Shown here in pieces: positions 18,842 to 27,511 of a stretch of 64,000 nucleotides of DNA. The stretch's first letter is position 1. The number at the start of each line of letters is the position of its first letter. Both the position numbers and the translations under genes were made by a program. Source of the stretch: Opitutaceae bacterium (GTDB lineage: Bacteria; Verrucomicrobiota; Verrucomicrobiia; Opitutales; Opitutaceae); NCBI GenBank assembly GCA_016711225.1, contig JADJTK010000013.1:62001-126000 (forward strand), read 5' to 3'. The notes below the pieces were generated by a model that had not been told where the DNA came from, did not search any database, and saw nothing but the letters and a program-made list of their open reading frames with translations.

Positions 18842-19298
18842 CGTGTTCTGAGCTTGACTATGCCTGAGGCGAGTCCTGGCGCAAGGCGTTGGGGCCGGAC
18901 GCAGGATTGAGGGCGTGAGTTAGGCGGGTGGAATGTGATCTGGAGCTGGCGACAGCGGCGATCACTCTAAAAGCGCAACCCGATCTCATCCGCTGGCGGG
19001 GCTGCGTGTGGCAACGTTCATCCCGGCGCAAGCGGCAGCACGCGCGAGCGACACCATCGCGTGCTGCTTGCATCGAGCGGTCCGTGCTGAAGCAGCGGAC
19101 CACGGTTGTGCGGACGGCGCGGAATCGAATATCCCCAAGATCCCAAGCACGAAACTCTTGCGAGTTTCGCTACGGGAAAGGCCGATCCGCAACCGAAACA
19201 CCCCCAACGCTTATTCCAAGTCGCTTTCAAGATACCTATGGTGCAAGCACGCTCCTCCAAAGACTGGGCATTCGCCTCATCTTGAGCGCGACTTGGAA
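18842..19298. other. intergenic stretch with one REP-like palindrome
   Basis: About 455 bp between hicB and the acyl-CoA dehydrogenase remnant. It holds the palindrome at 19149-19173 (ACGAAACTC, TTGC, GAGTTTCG, then CTAC), a member of the dispersed CTAC-tailed family. No gene fragment was recognised in the rest. Confidence 0.5.
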
Positions 19299-21379
19299 TT
19301 ACGGGTAGTCGAGCGCTTCGGGGATCATCACCTGGGCGAGGGCGTCGGCGGCGCGGTCCTTCGAGACGGCTGCCGGCAAGGCGCACGTCGATCTTCGCAC
19401 GGAGTTGCGCGAAGGCCTCGTTGACGACCGGCTCGGTGCCGTTCTAGGCACCGAAACCACACCAGCTCGGCGCAGAGGCGCGAAGCCTGCCCGGGCGGCG
19501 GTATTGCCGCCTGCACGGCGGCGAGATCGGAGAAAGTTCACGTAGCCCCGCAGGCCTTCGGCGACCGTCGCGCTCTGCGGTCTTGGCCTCGAGCTCCGAG
19601 GATATCCAGGATTTGCTGGCGCGAGGCGAGCAGCCAGCACAGGGCGTCGCACAACGGGAAGACCACCGTGGCGGTTGCCCGAGTGGGCTTGGCGCCGGTG
19701 GTGTCCTTGGCGGTCTGGAAGCGGAGGTGCTCGAGGGTCCAGAGCCAGAGGTCCATCGCGGGGGCGAGGGTGCCGGCGCCGGTCTCGGGATGGCTCACGG
19801 CGATCGCGCGCAGCTGGCGGATCCAGAGGCGCAGGCAGGCGAGGAAGACCTCGTTGGTCATCGTCACCGAAATCTGGCGGCGCTGGACGGCCTCAGGGCC
19901 CTCGTAGGTGGCCTCAAGCTGGGCGTCCATCCACTTCTGGCCGAGGAAGCCGGGGCAATCCTCCGTGACCCCGTAGCCGCCCAGAGCGCGACGGCCTCGC
20001 GCATCATCGGCGCGCGCCGGAGTGTTTCACAATTTGGTGGCGGGGCAGAGCACGTTGGCCTGCGCGTCGAGGATGAGATACTGGACGAGGGCGTCGGCCT
20101 TGAGGGTCTCGTAGCGGATGGCGTCGCGGTCGGCCTCGGGCTTGGCGTCGAGTTCGAGGAACTCGAGGGCGGGCTTGGTGAGGGCGCGGAACGCCTTCAT
20201 CTGCTGCATGCCGGTTACGATGCCCTGCTCGGCGGGCAGGCGTCCTTGAGCTTCTCGATCGGGTCAGGCTGGTCGAAGAGGCGGGCGGTGGCCAGGCCGA
20301 GGAGGCGCCGGCTTCACCGGTGGCCCAGATGTCCACGAGGCGTTGGAGACAATCCTCCTTCTGCTGGAGGCCGAGCTCGAAGCGGGGGGTGCCGGGGTTG
20401 ACGCTGGCGGCGCCACGGAAACGGGTGCGTTGGTAACGGATGACCGGCTCTACCGCGGAGAGGAGTTTTGCCGAGGTCATGACGCCCACCGGCACGCGGG
20501 TGCGGCGGAAGACGGCCTCGATGATCTCACCGTGCGAATACTTGGGGATGATCACGCCGTCCTTCACGGTGTAGCCGCCGATGATGCGGGAGGCGGGCAC
20601 GGTCATGTTGAAGACCGGGTCGTTGGTGGAGGAGAGCTGGTTCACCATCTTGTGCGTGGGCGCGCCGCAGTCGAAGACCGGGGTCGGTTTCCTCCAGGAT
20701 GATCACGCAGCTGGATTTTATGCGCGCATCAGCGGTATCAACTGCGACGGTGGCGAAGTTGGCGAAGCCCATGTTGGTGATGAACCGGGCTCGCTTGTCG
20801 ACGTGGAGCATGGGCTCCTGGCCTTCCTGCCACTCGGCGATGCGAACCTTGCCGCAGAGCAGGCCGGTCTCGACGCCGCATAGGGCAGGGGCTCGGTGAG
20901 GCTGAAAGCGCCGCGCCACATCTTGCGGTCCTCGCCGGGCTGGGAGGTACGCACTTGCTCATGTAGTTGTGCGCTGCTCCGGCGTGCCGCGTTCGTGGAT
21001 GGGGGAGAGGGCGAGGTTGCCGGCGAGCGAGCCGGTGGCGGCGCCGGCGTCGACCCAGGCGAGTTCGAGGCAGACGAGGGAGAGCACGAGGTTCTTGGGG
21101 CCTTCGATGAAGCCGCCCTGGTGGGGGTCCATGAAGCAGGTGGTGATGCCGGCGTCATCGTAGGCCTTGAGCAGGGCGTTCTTTTCCGGGTCCACTCGTG
21201 GGTGTTGGCGCACCTTTAGGCACAGGTTAGGGGACCATGCCGCGGGCCACGCTGCGGGTGGACTGTACGAGCATCTGTATGTCGTAGCGGTCGCTGAAGC
21301 GCCACAGGATCTGGCGCACGTCGTCGCCGGGGAGCGTCTGGAGGGTGGGGCGGGGCTGCGAGGCGGGCTTGTTGTCCAT
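19299..21379 (-). pseudogene. acyl-CoA dehydrogenase, multiply frameshifted
   Basis: From ATG at 21379 the minus strand gives MDNKPASQPRPTLQTL and DVRQILWRFSDRYDIQMLVQ up to a stop. It then continues in other frames with KNALLKAYDDAGITTCFMDP, SLVCLELAWVDAGAATGSLA, FITNMGFANFATVAVDT and FNMTVPASRIIGGYTVKDG. The tail has MDAQLEATYEGPEAVQRRQI (the family's terminal YEG motif) and ends VMIPEALDYP, stop at 19299. The span (about 690 codons) suits the longer acyl-CoA dehydrogenases with a C-terminal extension. These FAD enzymes desaturate acyl-CoA and reduce ETF, linking it to the ETF-QO remnant downstream. At least six frame changes are needed. Confidence 0.72.
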
Positions 21380-21507
21380 GGAGAAGGAGATTGGTGGGGG
21401 GCGCGGCGCGAAGGGGCGCGCGGCGCAGACGTTGTTTAAGGCATAGGCGGGCGGCGGCGGGCCATCAAAAAATCGCAGAGCGAAGAACGTAGAATGCAGA
21501 AGTGCGG

Positions 21508-21530
21508 ACGTTTCGCGCGGCGCGAAACCT
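21508..21530. repeat. palindrome, AGGTTTC family, copy 3
   Basis: Arms CGTTTCGCGC and GCGCGAAACC (one mismatch) around a one-base centre, like the copies at 8-30 and 8049-8073. It lies upstream of the acyl-CoA dehydrogenase start. Confidence 0.65.
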
Positions 21531-21576
21531 GAGGCGGCTTCGCCGCGGGGACGGAAGGAGCGGGGATTCCTGAATG

Positions 21577-21608
21577 GGTCGTATGGGACCTATAGGCCCG
21601 ATATGACC
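21577..21608. repeat. AT-richer imperfect 32-bp palindrome
   Basis: The outer arms GGTC and GACC enclose a TAT-containing near-palindrome centred on CCTATAGG. Its composition differs from its surroundings, and it resembles the perfect palindrome at 31699-31724 (shared CCTATA/TATAGG). Confidence 0.55.
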
Positions 21609-21624
21609 GATGCGGCCTGCACCG

Positions 21625-22149
21625 CTATTCGCGCAACTTGGTGTCGAGCAGCAGGGTGACGGGGCCGTCGTTGACGAGGGACACCTGCATCATTGCGCCG
21701 AAACGACCGGTGGCCACGGGCCTGCCGAGAGCGGCACTGGCCTGGGTGACAAATCGTTCGTAGAGGGGAATCGCGAGTTCGGGTTTGGCGGCGTCGTTAA
21801 AGGACGGGCGCGTGCCTTTGCGCGTACTGGCGAATAGGGTGAACTGGCTGACCACGAGGATGTCGCCGGCGATGTCCTGAACGGACCGATTCATCTGGCC
21901 GGCCTCATCTTCGAAGATGCGCAGGCGCACGAGCTTTTCGGCCAACCATTGGCCCGTCGGCCTCGGTGTCGGCGGGGTGGATGCCGAGAGCAGCACGAGG
22001 AGACCAGGGGCCGATCTGGCCGGTGATTTCGTCAGCGGGCGGGCGGCAGGGGGCGGTTGGGGCGAATCACTCGGCTGCGATGTGCTTCCGGTAGGGAGGG
22101 CGGGAATGGTGACGCGGGCGGAGGAGACTCGTTGGACAACGGCGCGCAT
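21625..22149 (-). CDS. dtd: D-aminoacyl-tRNA deacylase, with internal compensating frame disturbances
   Basis: The start MRAVVQRVSSARVTI at 22149 and the C-terminal half (FEDEAGQMNRSVQDI, VVSQFTLFA with the catalytic threonine context, MQVSLVNDGPVT) are canonical Dtd, which hydrolyses D-aminoacyl-tRNA. Between residues about 40 and 72 the translated frame reads low-complexity sequence. The +1/-1 frames there give DEITGQIGP and GIHPADTEADG, exactly the missing consensus around the in-frame GLLVLL. So several small indels compensate each other and leave one open frame. A proline-rich insertion of about 20 residues before that may be genuine. The protein as written is probably not the true sequence. 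Confidence 0.85.
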   Translation of the reverse strand: MRAVVQRVSSARVTIPALPTGSTSQPSDSPQPPPAARPLTKSPARSAPGLLVLLSASTPPTPRPTGQWLAEKLVRLRIFEDEAGQMNRSVQDIAGDILVVSQFTLFASTRKGTRPSFNDAAKPELAIPLYERFVTQASAALGRPVATGRFGAMMQVSLVNDGPVTLLLDTKLRE

Positions 22150-22557
22150 GACGGAAGGGGGCAGGGCGTACGGGAGGAACGAAGGACAAGTAACAAGTAC
22201 CAAGGGATAAGTAACAAGTACCAAGGGGGGAAGGGACAAGGGCAGGGGACCGTAGCCGGAAGGGGACAGGTGGCAGAGGCCAGAAAGATGAAGGGGCAAG
22301 GGGCTGGAAGGTCCAAGTAACAAGTGGTGCCGGGCGAGCTTCGCACGGATGGATACCTGGGCCGAGCGCAGGGTGCCTGCCGTGGTGGCGGATGAGCCGC
22401 CTCACCGGGGTGGCGCAAGGGGTACACGGGAAAAACCGCCCTTCGGGCCGCTCCGGAAACCGGGCGGCCCCGCAGGCGCCTCCGGGATGCGGGTTTGGCA
22501 GCCTTCCGCTCTTGTCGTGGCTGCGATGGCATCTACTCTGCTCGTACCCCATACTCC
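22150..22557. other. 408-bp intergenic region with A/G-rich direct repeats
   Basis: A 19-nt motif AAGTAACAAGTACCAAGGG occurs at 22188-22206 and 22209-22227, with a partial third copy at 22315-22327, within a purine-rich tract. The remainder has GC-rich inverted patches but no recognised gene. It separates dtd (minus) from the M3 peptidase (plus), so both promoters should lie here. Confidence 0.6.
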
Positions 22558-24762
22558 ATGAAGACTCCGTTCCCCCGTCGCCTCGACCCTCTGCGCCAGT
22601 CCCTCCCTGCGTCAGCGAGCCACCGTTCAGGGCTTCGTTCGCGTGGTCATGCTTTGGTGATGGCGGCCCTCGGGGTCGTCGGGTTGGCGGTCACCGGCCT
22701 GGCGGCCAGCGACAACCCGCTGCTGGTTCCGAGCGATTTGCCGTTCGGCTACCCGCGTTTCGATTTGGTGCGCGATGAGCATTTTCGCTCGGCCTATGCG
22801 CAGGGCATGCTCGAGAACCTGCGCGAAGTTGACGCCATCGCCGGCAACCCGGCGGAGCCGACCTTCGAGAACACTGTCGTTGCACTCGAACGTGCCGGCC
22901 AGTTGCTCGACGGTGTGGATCGGGTTTTTGACGGTCTCAACGGCACCAACACCAATCGCGAGCTTCAGGCCATCGAGAAGGAAATGGCCCCCAGGCTCGC
23001 AGCCCACGCCGATGCCGTCCGCCTCAATCCCCGGCTTTTCGCCCGGATCGATGCGCTCCATGCCCGGCGGGCGGAGCTGGCACTTGATTCCGAGTCGGCG
23101 CGTTTGCTGGAGCGTTGCCATACCGATTTTGTCCGCGCCGGGGCGAAGCTGGGCGAGGCCGAACAGGCCAAATTGCGCGCGCTCAATGCCGAGCTCGCCA
23201 CGCTGCAGACCTCCTTTTCCCAGAATGTGCTGAAAGAGGCCAACGCGGCCGCCGTCCTCGTCGAGACGCGCGCGGAATTGGAGGGATGGGGGGAGGATGC
23301 CATCGTCGCCGCCGCGGCCGCGGCCAAGGCGGCCGGGCACGAGGGGCAGTTTCTAATTCGAATTGTAAATACAACGGGCCAGCCGGCCCTCGGCCAGCTG
23401 GCCAACCGCGCGCTGCGCGAGCGCATCCACCGGGCTTCGGTGGCGCGTGGTTCCATCGGGGGTGAGTTCGACAACCGGGCCGCGGTGGCCGCCATCGCCC
23501 GGCTGCGCGCCGAGCGGGCGCTGCTCCTGGGGTACGCCAATCACGCCGCTTTCGCGCTGGCCGACCAGACCGCCCGCACCGCCGACGCGGTGAATGGTCT
23601 GCTCGCCCGCCTGGCCCCGGCGGCGGTGGCCAATGCCCGGAGGGAGGCCGGCGATATCCAGAAGCTCATGTCCGCTGAGACCCCCGGCTCGCTGCTCGAG
23701 CCCTGGGACTGGGCGTTCTATTCGGAGAAGGTCCGCGCGGGCCGCTACGCCTTCGACGAGGACCAGTTGCGTCCCTATTTCGAGGCCAACCGGGTGTTGG
23801 TCGACGGCGTTTTCTACGCGGCCACGCGGCTCTATGGGATCACCTTCAAGGAGCGCACCGACCTGCCGCGCTATCACCCCGACACGCGCACCTTCGAGGT
23901 GTGCGATGTCGACGGCTCGGCGATGGCCCTGCTCATCGTCGACTGGTATGCGCGTCCGTCCAAGCGCGGCGGGGCGTGGGCCAACGCCTACGTTTCCCAG
24001 TCGGGTCTGCTCGGCACGCGTCCGGTGATCGGCAACCATCTCAACATCCCCAAGCCCGCCGCCGGCGAGCCCACGCTGATGACCTTCGACGAGGTGAACA
24101 CGGCGTTCCACGAGTTTGGGCACAACCTGCACCAGATCTTCTCCGCGGTGCGGTATCCGCGCTTTTCGGGCACGAGCGTGCCCCGCGACTTCGTGGAGTT
24201 CCCCTCGCAGGTGAACGAGATGTGGATGGACTGGCCGGAGGTTCTCTCCCACTACGCGAAGCATCATCGGACCGGCGAGCCGATCCCGGCCGAATTGGTC
24301 GCCAAGGTCGAAGCGGCGGCGAAATTCAACCAGGGGTTCGCGACGACGGAGTACCTCGCCGCCTCCCTGCTCGATCAGACTTGGCATCAGGTCACCGCCG
24401 CCCAGGTGCCCGCGGCTGACGGGGTGGTCGCCTTCGAGGCCGCGGCGTTGCAACGGGCGGGGGTGGATTTTGCAGCGGTGCCCCCGCGCTACCGCTCCAC
24501 CTACTTCTCCCACATTTTCGCCAACAGCTACTCGGCTGGTTATTACGCCTATCTCTGGAGCGAGGTGCTGGATGCCGACACCGTCGAGTGGTTCAAGCGC
24601 AATGGAGGCCTCACGCGCACCAACGGCGATCGGCTCCGTGGGATGGTGCTCTCGCGCGGGGGCAGCGGGGAGCCGATGGATCTCTACCGGGCCTTTCGTG
24701 GAGCCGAGCCTGACATCCGGCCGCTGCTGGAACGGCGAGGGCTGCAGACGGACCGGAACTGA
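22558..24762 (+). CDS. dcp: peptidyl-dipeptidase Dcp / M3 family metallopeptidase, exported
   Basis: The 734-residue protein has a likely signal or anchor helix (residues 31-50, ALVMAALGVVGLAVTGLA) followed by a mature M3 peptidase. The zinc site is in FHEFGHNLHQIFSAV (HExxH), preceded by the typical SKRGGAWANAY and DEVNTAFHE, and the C-terminus has SYSAGYYAYLWSEVLDAD. The ATG at 22558 gives the signal sequence and is preferred to upstream in-frame codons. Dcp removes dipeptides from peptide C-termini, probably in the periplasm for peptide nutrition. Frame and length are intact. Confidence 0.9.
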   Translation: MKTPFPRRLDPLRQSLPASASHRSGLRSRGHALVMAALGVVGLAVTGLAASDNPLLVPSDLPFGYPRFDLVRDEHFRSAYAQGMLENLREVDAIAGNPAEPTFENTVVALERAGQLLDGVDRVFDGLNGTNTNRELQAIEKEMAPRLAAHADAVRLNPRLFARIDALHARRAELALDSESARLLERCHTDFVRAGAKLGEAEQAKLRALNAELATLQTSFSQNVLKEANAAAVLVETRAELEGWGEDAIVAAAAAAKAAGHEGQFLIRIVNTTGQPALGQLANRALRERIHRASVARGSIGGEFDNRAAVAAIARLRAERALLLGYANHAAFALADQTARTADAVNGLLARLAPAAVANARREAGDIQKLMSAETPGSLLEPWDWAFYSEKVRAGRYAFDEDQLRPYFEANRVLVDGVFYAATRLYGITFKERTDLPRYHPDTRTFEVCDVDGSAMALLIVDWYARPSKRGGAWANAYVSQSGLLGTRPVIGNHLNIPKPAAGEPTLMTFDEVNTAFHEFGHNLHQIFSAVRYPRFSGTSVPRDFVEFPSQVNEMWMDWPEVLSHYAKHHRTGEPIPAELVAKVEAAAKFNQGFATTEYLAASLLDQTWHQVTAAQVPAADGVVAFEAAALQRAGVDFAAVPPRYRSTYFSHIFANSYSAGYYAYLWSEVLDADTVEWFKRNGGLTRTNGDRLRGMVLSRGGSGEPMDLYRAFRGAEPDIRPLLERRGLQTDRN

Positions 24763-24781
24763 CCGCGCGACTATTTGTAGG

Positions 24782-24904
24782 GCTTGCAGGCGATCAGAGC
24801 ACGGATCGCCTGCAAGCAGGCTCCTACTACGGAAACCGAGGGCGCGTGCGGGCACGCTGCCTACAGGGGAAGGCGTTCGGGGTAGGCAGCGTGCTCGCAC
24901 GCGC
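24782..24904. repeat. two REP/REPIN-like inverted repeats
   Basis: The first, 24782-24817, has 14-bp arms GCTTGCAGGCGATC / GATCGCCTGCAAGC. The second, 24842-24904, has 23-bp arms ending CTGCCTAC and starting GTAGGCAG, matching at 22 of 23 positions around an 17-bp loop. Both carry GTAG/CTAC at or near their ends, like other repeats here. They lie between the convergent M3 peptidase and fabV genes and could act as transcript ends. Confidence 0.75.
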
Positions 24905-24933
24905 TGCCGTTCCTCCAGCTTAGGCGACGGCGC

Positions 24934-26121
24934 CTATGGCATCTCGACGTGCGGGTCGGTGTCGGCCTCGTAGTCGACGCCAGCCAGACCGAACCCGAAG
25001 AGCTTGAGGAACTCGTACTGGTAGCCGGCGAAGTCGGTGAGCTCGGCGAGGTTTTCCGTGGTGATGGTGGGCCAGAGGCGGGTGACCTCGGCCTGGACCT
25101 CGGGGCGCATTTCCCAGTCGTCGATGCGCACGCGGCCGCCCTCGTCGAAGGTGAGGGCGTTGCCGGCGTACATCTGGGTGCGGTAGAGGCGGTCGATCTG
25201 TTCGATGCAGCCTTCATGGAGCCCGCGTTCCTTCATGATCCGATAGAGGATCGAGATGTACAGGGGCACAACCGGGATGGCGGCGCTGGCCTGGCTGACG
25301 AGGGCCTTGTTGACGGAGACAAAGGCGCGGCCGTAGCCGTTGAGGCGCATCACGGTGTTGAGGCGCTTGGCGGTGGCATCGAGATGGTTCTTGGCCATGC
25401 CGATGGTGCCGTTGCGGTAGACGGCCCAGGTCACCTCTGGCCCGATGTAGGAATAGGCCACGGTGGTGGCACCAGGGGAGAGTAGCTTGGCCTCGTCGAG
25501 GGCGTTGATCCACAGCTCCCAGTCCTCGCCCCCCATGACGGCAACCGTGTCGGCGATCTCGGCCTCGGTCGCGGGCTCGATGGTGATGTCGGCAACCGCG
25601 CCCGTCTCGGTATCGACGGTCTTGTTGGTGTACGGAGCGCCGATGGGCTTGAGGCAGGATTTGTGGACGACGCCGGTGCGTGGATGCACCCGGCGAGGAG
25701 AGGCGAGGGAATACACCACCAAGTCGACGGAGCCGAGGTCGCGTTTGATCGCCTCAAGGGTCTGGCGCTTGATGTCGTCGGAGAAGGCGTCGCCGTTGAC
25801 GCTCTTGGCGTAGAGGCCGGCTTTGTGGGCCGCGGTGTGGAAGGCGGTGGTGTTGTACCAGCCGGCGGTGGCGGTGCGGTCCTCTTCGGAGGGTCGATCG
25901 TAGAACACACCAAAAGTGGCCGCTCCGGAGCCGAAGGCAGCGGCGATCCGAGAGGCCAGTCCGAAGCCGGTGGAGGAGCCGATCACCAGGACCTTTTTGG
26001 GCCCGTCAGCGATGGGGCCGCGACTCAGGACGGTGTTGATTTGCTCCTGCACGTGAGCGGCACAGCCCTCGGGATGGGAAGTGATGCAAACAAAGCCGCG
26101 GGTCTTCGGACGGATGATCAT
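24934..26121 (-). CDS. fabV: FabV-type enoyl-ACP / trans-2-enoyl-CoA reductase
   Basis: The 395-residue protein starts MIIRPKTRGFVC at 26121, the conserved FabV N-terminus. The NADH-binding motif is VLVIGSSTGFGLASRIA, and the catalytic pair is in YRNGTIGMAK, the Y-x8-K spacing that separates FabV from FabI (Y-x6-K). The C-terminus (FAGYQYEFLKLFGFG) is complete. It performs the last reduction of fatty-acid elongation. FabV enzymes are generally insensitive to triclosan. No fabI is seen in the window. Confidence 0.95.
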   Translation of the reverse strand: MIIRPKTRGFVCITSHPEGCAAHVQEQINTVLSRGPIADGPKKVLVIGSSTGFGLASRIAAAFGSGAATFGVFYDRPSEEDRTATAGWYNTTAFHTAAHKAGLYAKSVNGDAFSDDIKRQTLEAIKRDLGSVDLVVYSLASPRRVHPRTGVVHKSCLKPIGAPYTNKTVDTETGAVADITIEPATEAEIADTVAVMGGEDWELWINALDEAKLLSPGATTVAYSYIGPEVTWAVYRNGTIGMAKNHLDATAKRLNTVMRLNGYGRAFVSVNKALVSQASAAIPVVPLYISILYRIMKERGLHEGCIEQIDRLYRTQMYAGNALTFDEGGRVRIDDWEMRPEVQAEVTRLWPTITTENLAELTDFAGYQYEFLKLFGFGLAGVDYEADTDPHVEMP

Positions 26122-26462
26122 CGTTGAGACGGGCGAGGTTCCGGCCGGATGGCCGACAGGCAAGAGGCAAAACGGCCCCAGCCGACAGGTATTCCTTCGG
26201 CAACGCAGGGGGCGGACGGGGGGGATGTGGGGCCTTATGGGCGGTGGACGGGCGGTGAACTTCGAACCCTGAAGCTGACGATTCTGTCGCCGCCGTTGCA
26301 CGTGTGATCGAGGCGGTACCAGCGGCGAAACGTAGGCCGCGTGCTCGCCCGTGCTTCTGCGATCGCTCAGAACGGGCCGCGCGCAAGCACCCAGCCTACG
26401 GGCAGAAAGAGTGGAAGGGACGCGTGCAGGCAGCAGCGACTGCCTCAGCACGGTTGAGGCGT
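26122..26462. other. intergenic, with a REP-like inverted element at 26332-26399
   Basis: The 340-bp upstream region of fabV contains an element bounded by GTAGGC and GCCTAC, with internal GC-rich arms around GTGCTCGCCCGTGC and GCGCGCAAGCAC. No gene was recognised. Confidence 0.5.
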
Positions 26463-26555
26463 CTAGATCAGCCAGAGCCCCAGCACGCCCAGTACCAGCA
26501 GCGCGGCGAGGACCACGAGGATCTTCTGTTCCTGTTTGGTGACACGGAAGGGCAT
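26463..26555 (-). CDS. possible 30-residue single-helix membrane peptide
   Basis: The frame starts MPFRVTKQEQKIL at 26555 and continues as an unbroken hydrophobic helix (VVLAALLVLGVLGLWLI) to the stop. A charged amphipathic start followed by one helix is a plausible small membrane protein. The evidence is composition only: no ribosome-binding site or family was recognised, and a chance frame in GC-rich DNA is possible. Confidence 0.35.
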   Translation of the reverse strand: MPFRVTKQEQKILVVLAALLVLGVLGLWLI

Positions 26556-26683
26556 GGGCCGGCAGGGTGCCCGCCAACCTGGACTCGACTTGCGGAACCT
26601 GCGACTCCGATTTCTGTCCCCGCGCCCGGCGCTCCTACCCGAACGCTGTTTGGCCCGCATCAACCCGAAACCCAGTCCTAGTC

Positions 26684-27310
26684 ATGAAACCGTTCACTCA
26701 CTCGTTCTTTGCCGCGGCCCTCGTCGCCGTCGTCGCTCTTGTTTCATCCGCCGCTGCCGCCGAGCGGCCCGAGGTCGGCCAGCCGGCCCCGGATTTCACG
26801 CTCACTGACACTCGCGGTGTGGTGCAGTCGCTGTCGGCGTTCAAGGGCAAGGTGGTCGTCCTGGAATGGATCAACCACGGCTGCCCTTTCGTGATCAAAC
26901 ACTACGACTCCGCCAACATGCAGAAGACCCAGAAAGCGGCGGCGGCCGATGGCGCGGTGTGGCTGTCGATCTGCTCGTCCGCTCCCGGCAAGCAGGGACA
27001 CATGACTCCGGCCGAGTGGAACACCGTCAACGCCGCCAAGAGTGCAGCCCCCTTGGCCGTGCTTCTCGACGAGGACGGCAAAGTCGGCAAGCGCTACCAC
27101 GCCACCAATACTCCGCAGCTCTTCGTCATCGATGCCGCCGGCCGCATCGCCTATTCCGGTGCGATCGACAGCATCGCCTCGGCCAAGGGCGAGGATGTGC
27201 CGAAGGCGCAGAACCATGTGTTGGCCGCGCTGGCGGACTTGAAAGCCGGGCGCCCCGTGGCCACGCCGGTAACCAAGCCCTACGGCTGTTCGGTGAAATA
27301 CGCGGACTAG
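26684..27310 (+). CDS. exported redoxin (AhpC/TSA-thioredoxin fold)
   Basis: The 208-residue protein has a signal peptide (about residues 1-25, ending SSAAAAE), then VGQPAPDFTLTDTRG, the start of a peroxiredoxin/redoxin fold. The active-site region is WINHGCPFVIKHY, with a single cysteine instead of a CxxC pair. It is followed by STAPG-type and TPQLFVIDAAG (cis-proline) segments. Such periplasmic proteins are annotated as thioredoxin or redoxin family proteins and are usually single-cysteine peroxidase-like enzymes of unproven substrate. A second cysteine, in PYGCSVKY near the C-terminus, could be a resolving residue. Confidence 0.85.
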   Translation: MKPFTHSFFAAALVAVVALVSSAAAAERPEVGQPAPDFTLTDTRGVVQSLSAFKGKVVVLEWINHGCPFVIKHYDSANMQKTQKAAAADGAVWLSICSSAPGKQGHMTPAEWNTVNAAKSAAPLAVLLDEDGKVGKRYHATNTPQLFVIDAAGRIAYSGAIDSIASAKGEDVPKAQNHVLAALADLKAGRPVATPVTKPYGCSVKYAD

Positions 27311-27315
27311 GCGGA

Positions 27316-27410
27316 CCACGGGGATCGAACGCCCTGGTTCGGGCGACGCGTACCTCGATTGGCGGGGCGGCCGTTTGCCAATTGAGGGACCGCTACGCCG
27401 CCGCGGCGCA
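27316..27410 (-). other. degenerate tRNA-like sequence
   Basis: On the minus strand, a GGCGG 5' end, CTCAATTGGCA (D-arm-like), CCGCCAA (anticodon-loop-like) and GTTCGATCCCCG (T-arm-like) occur in tRNA order, ending near TCCGCC, which can pair with GGCGG. The stems do not all close: the T stem has a bulge and the D arm is enlarged. It is therefore either a decayed or errored tRNA copy, or chance. Amino-acid identity is not assigned. Confidence 0.25.
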
Positions 27411-27511
27411 TCCCAGAATCGGAGATGCGCTTCGCGGCGTTCGTCGTTCAGGCGGTGCGGTTGACACAGCCTCGCCCCGGCGCACCCTCGGCCTTTCTCC
27501 CCCCGTAGCCC

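Noticed and set aside
18403..18910. Plus-strand small genes over the HicAB region
   Set aside because: The minus strand carries clear HicA and HicB sequence; the plus-strand frames are shadows.
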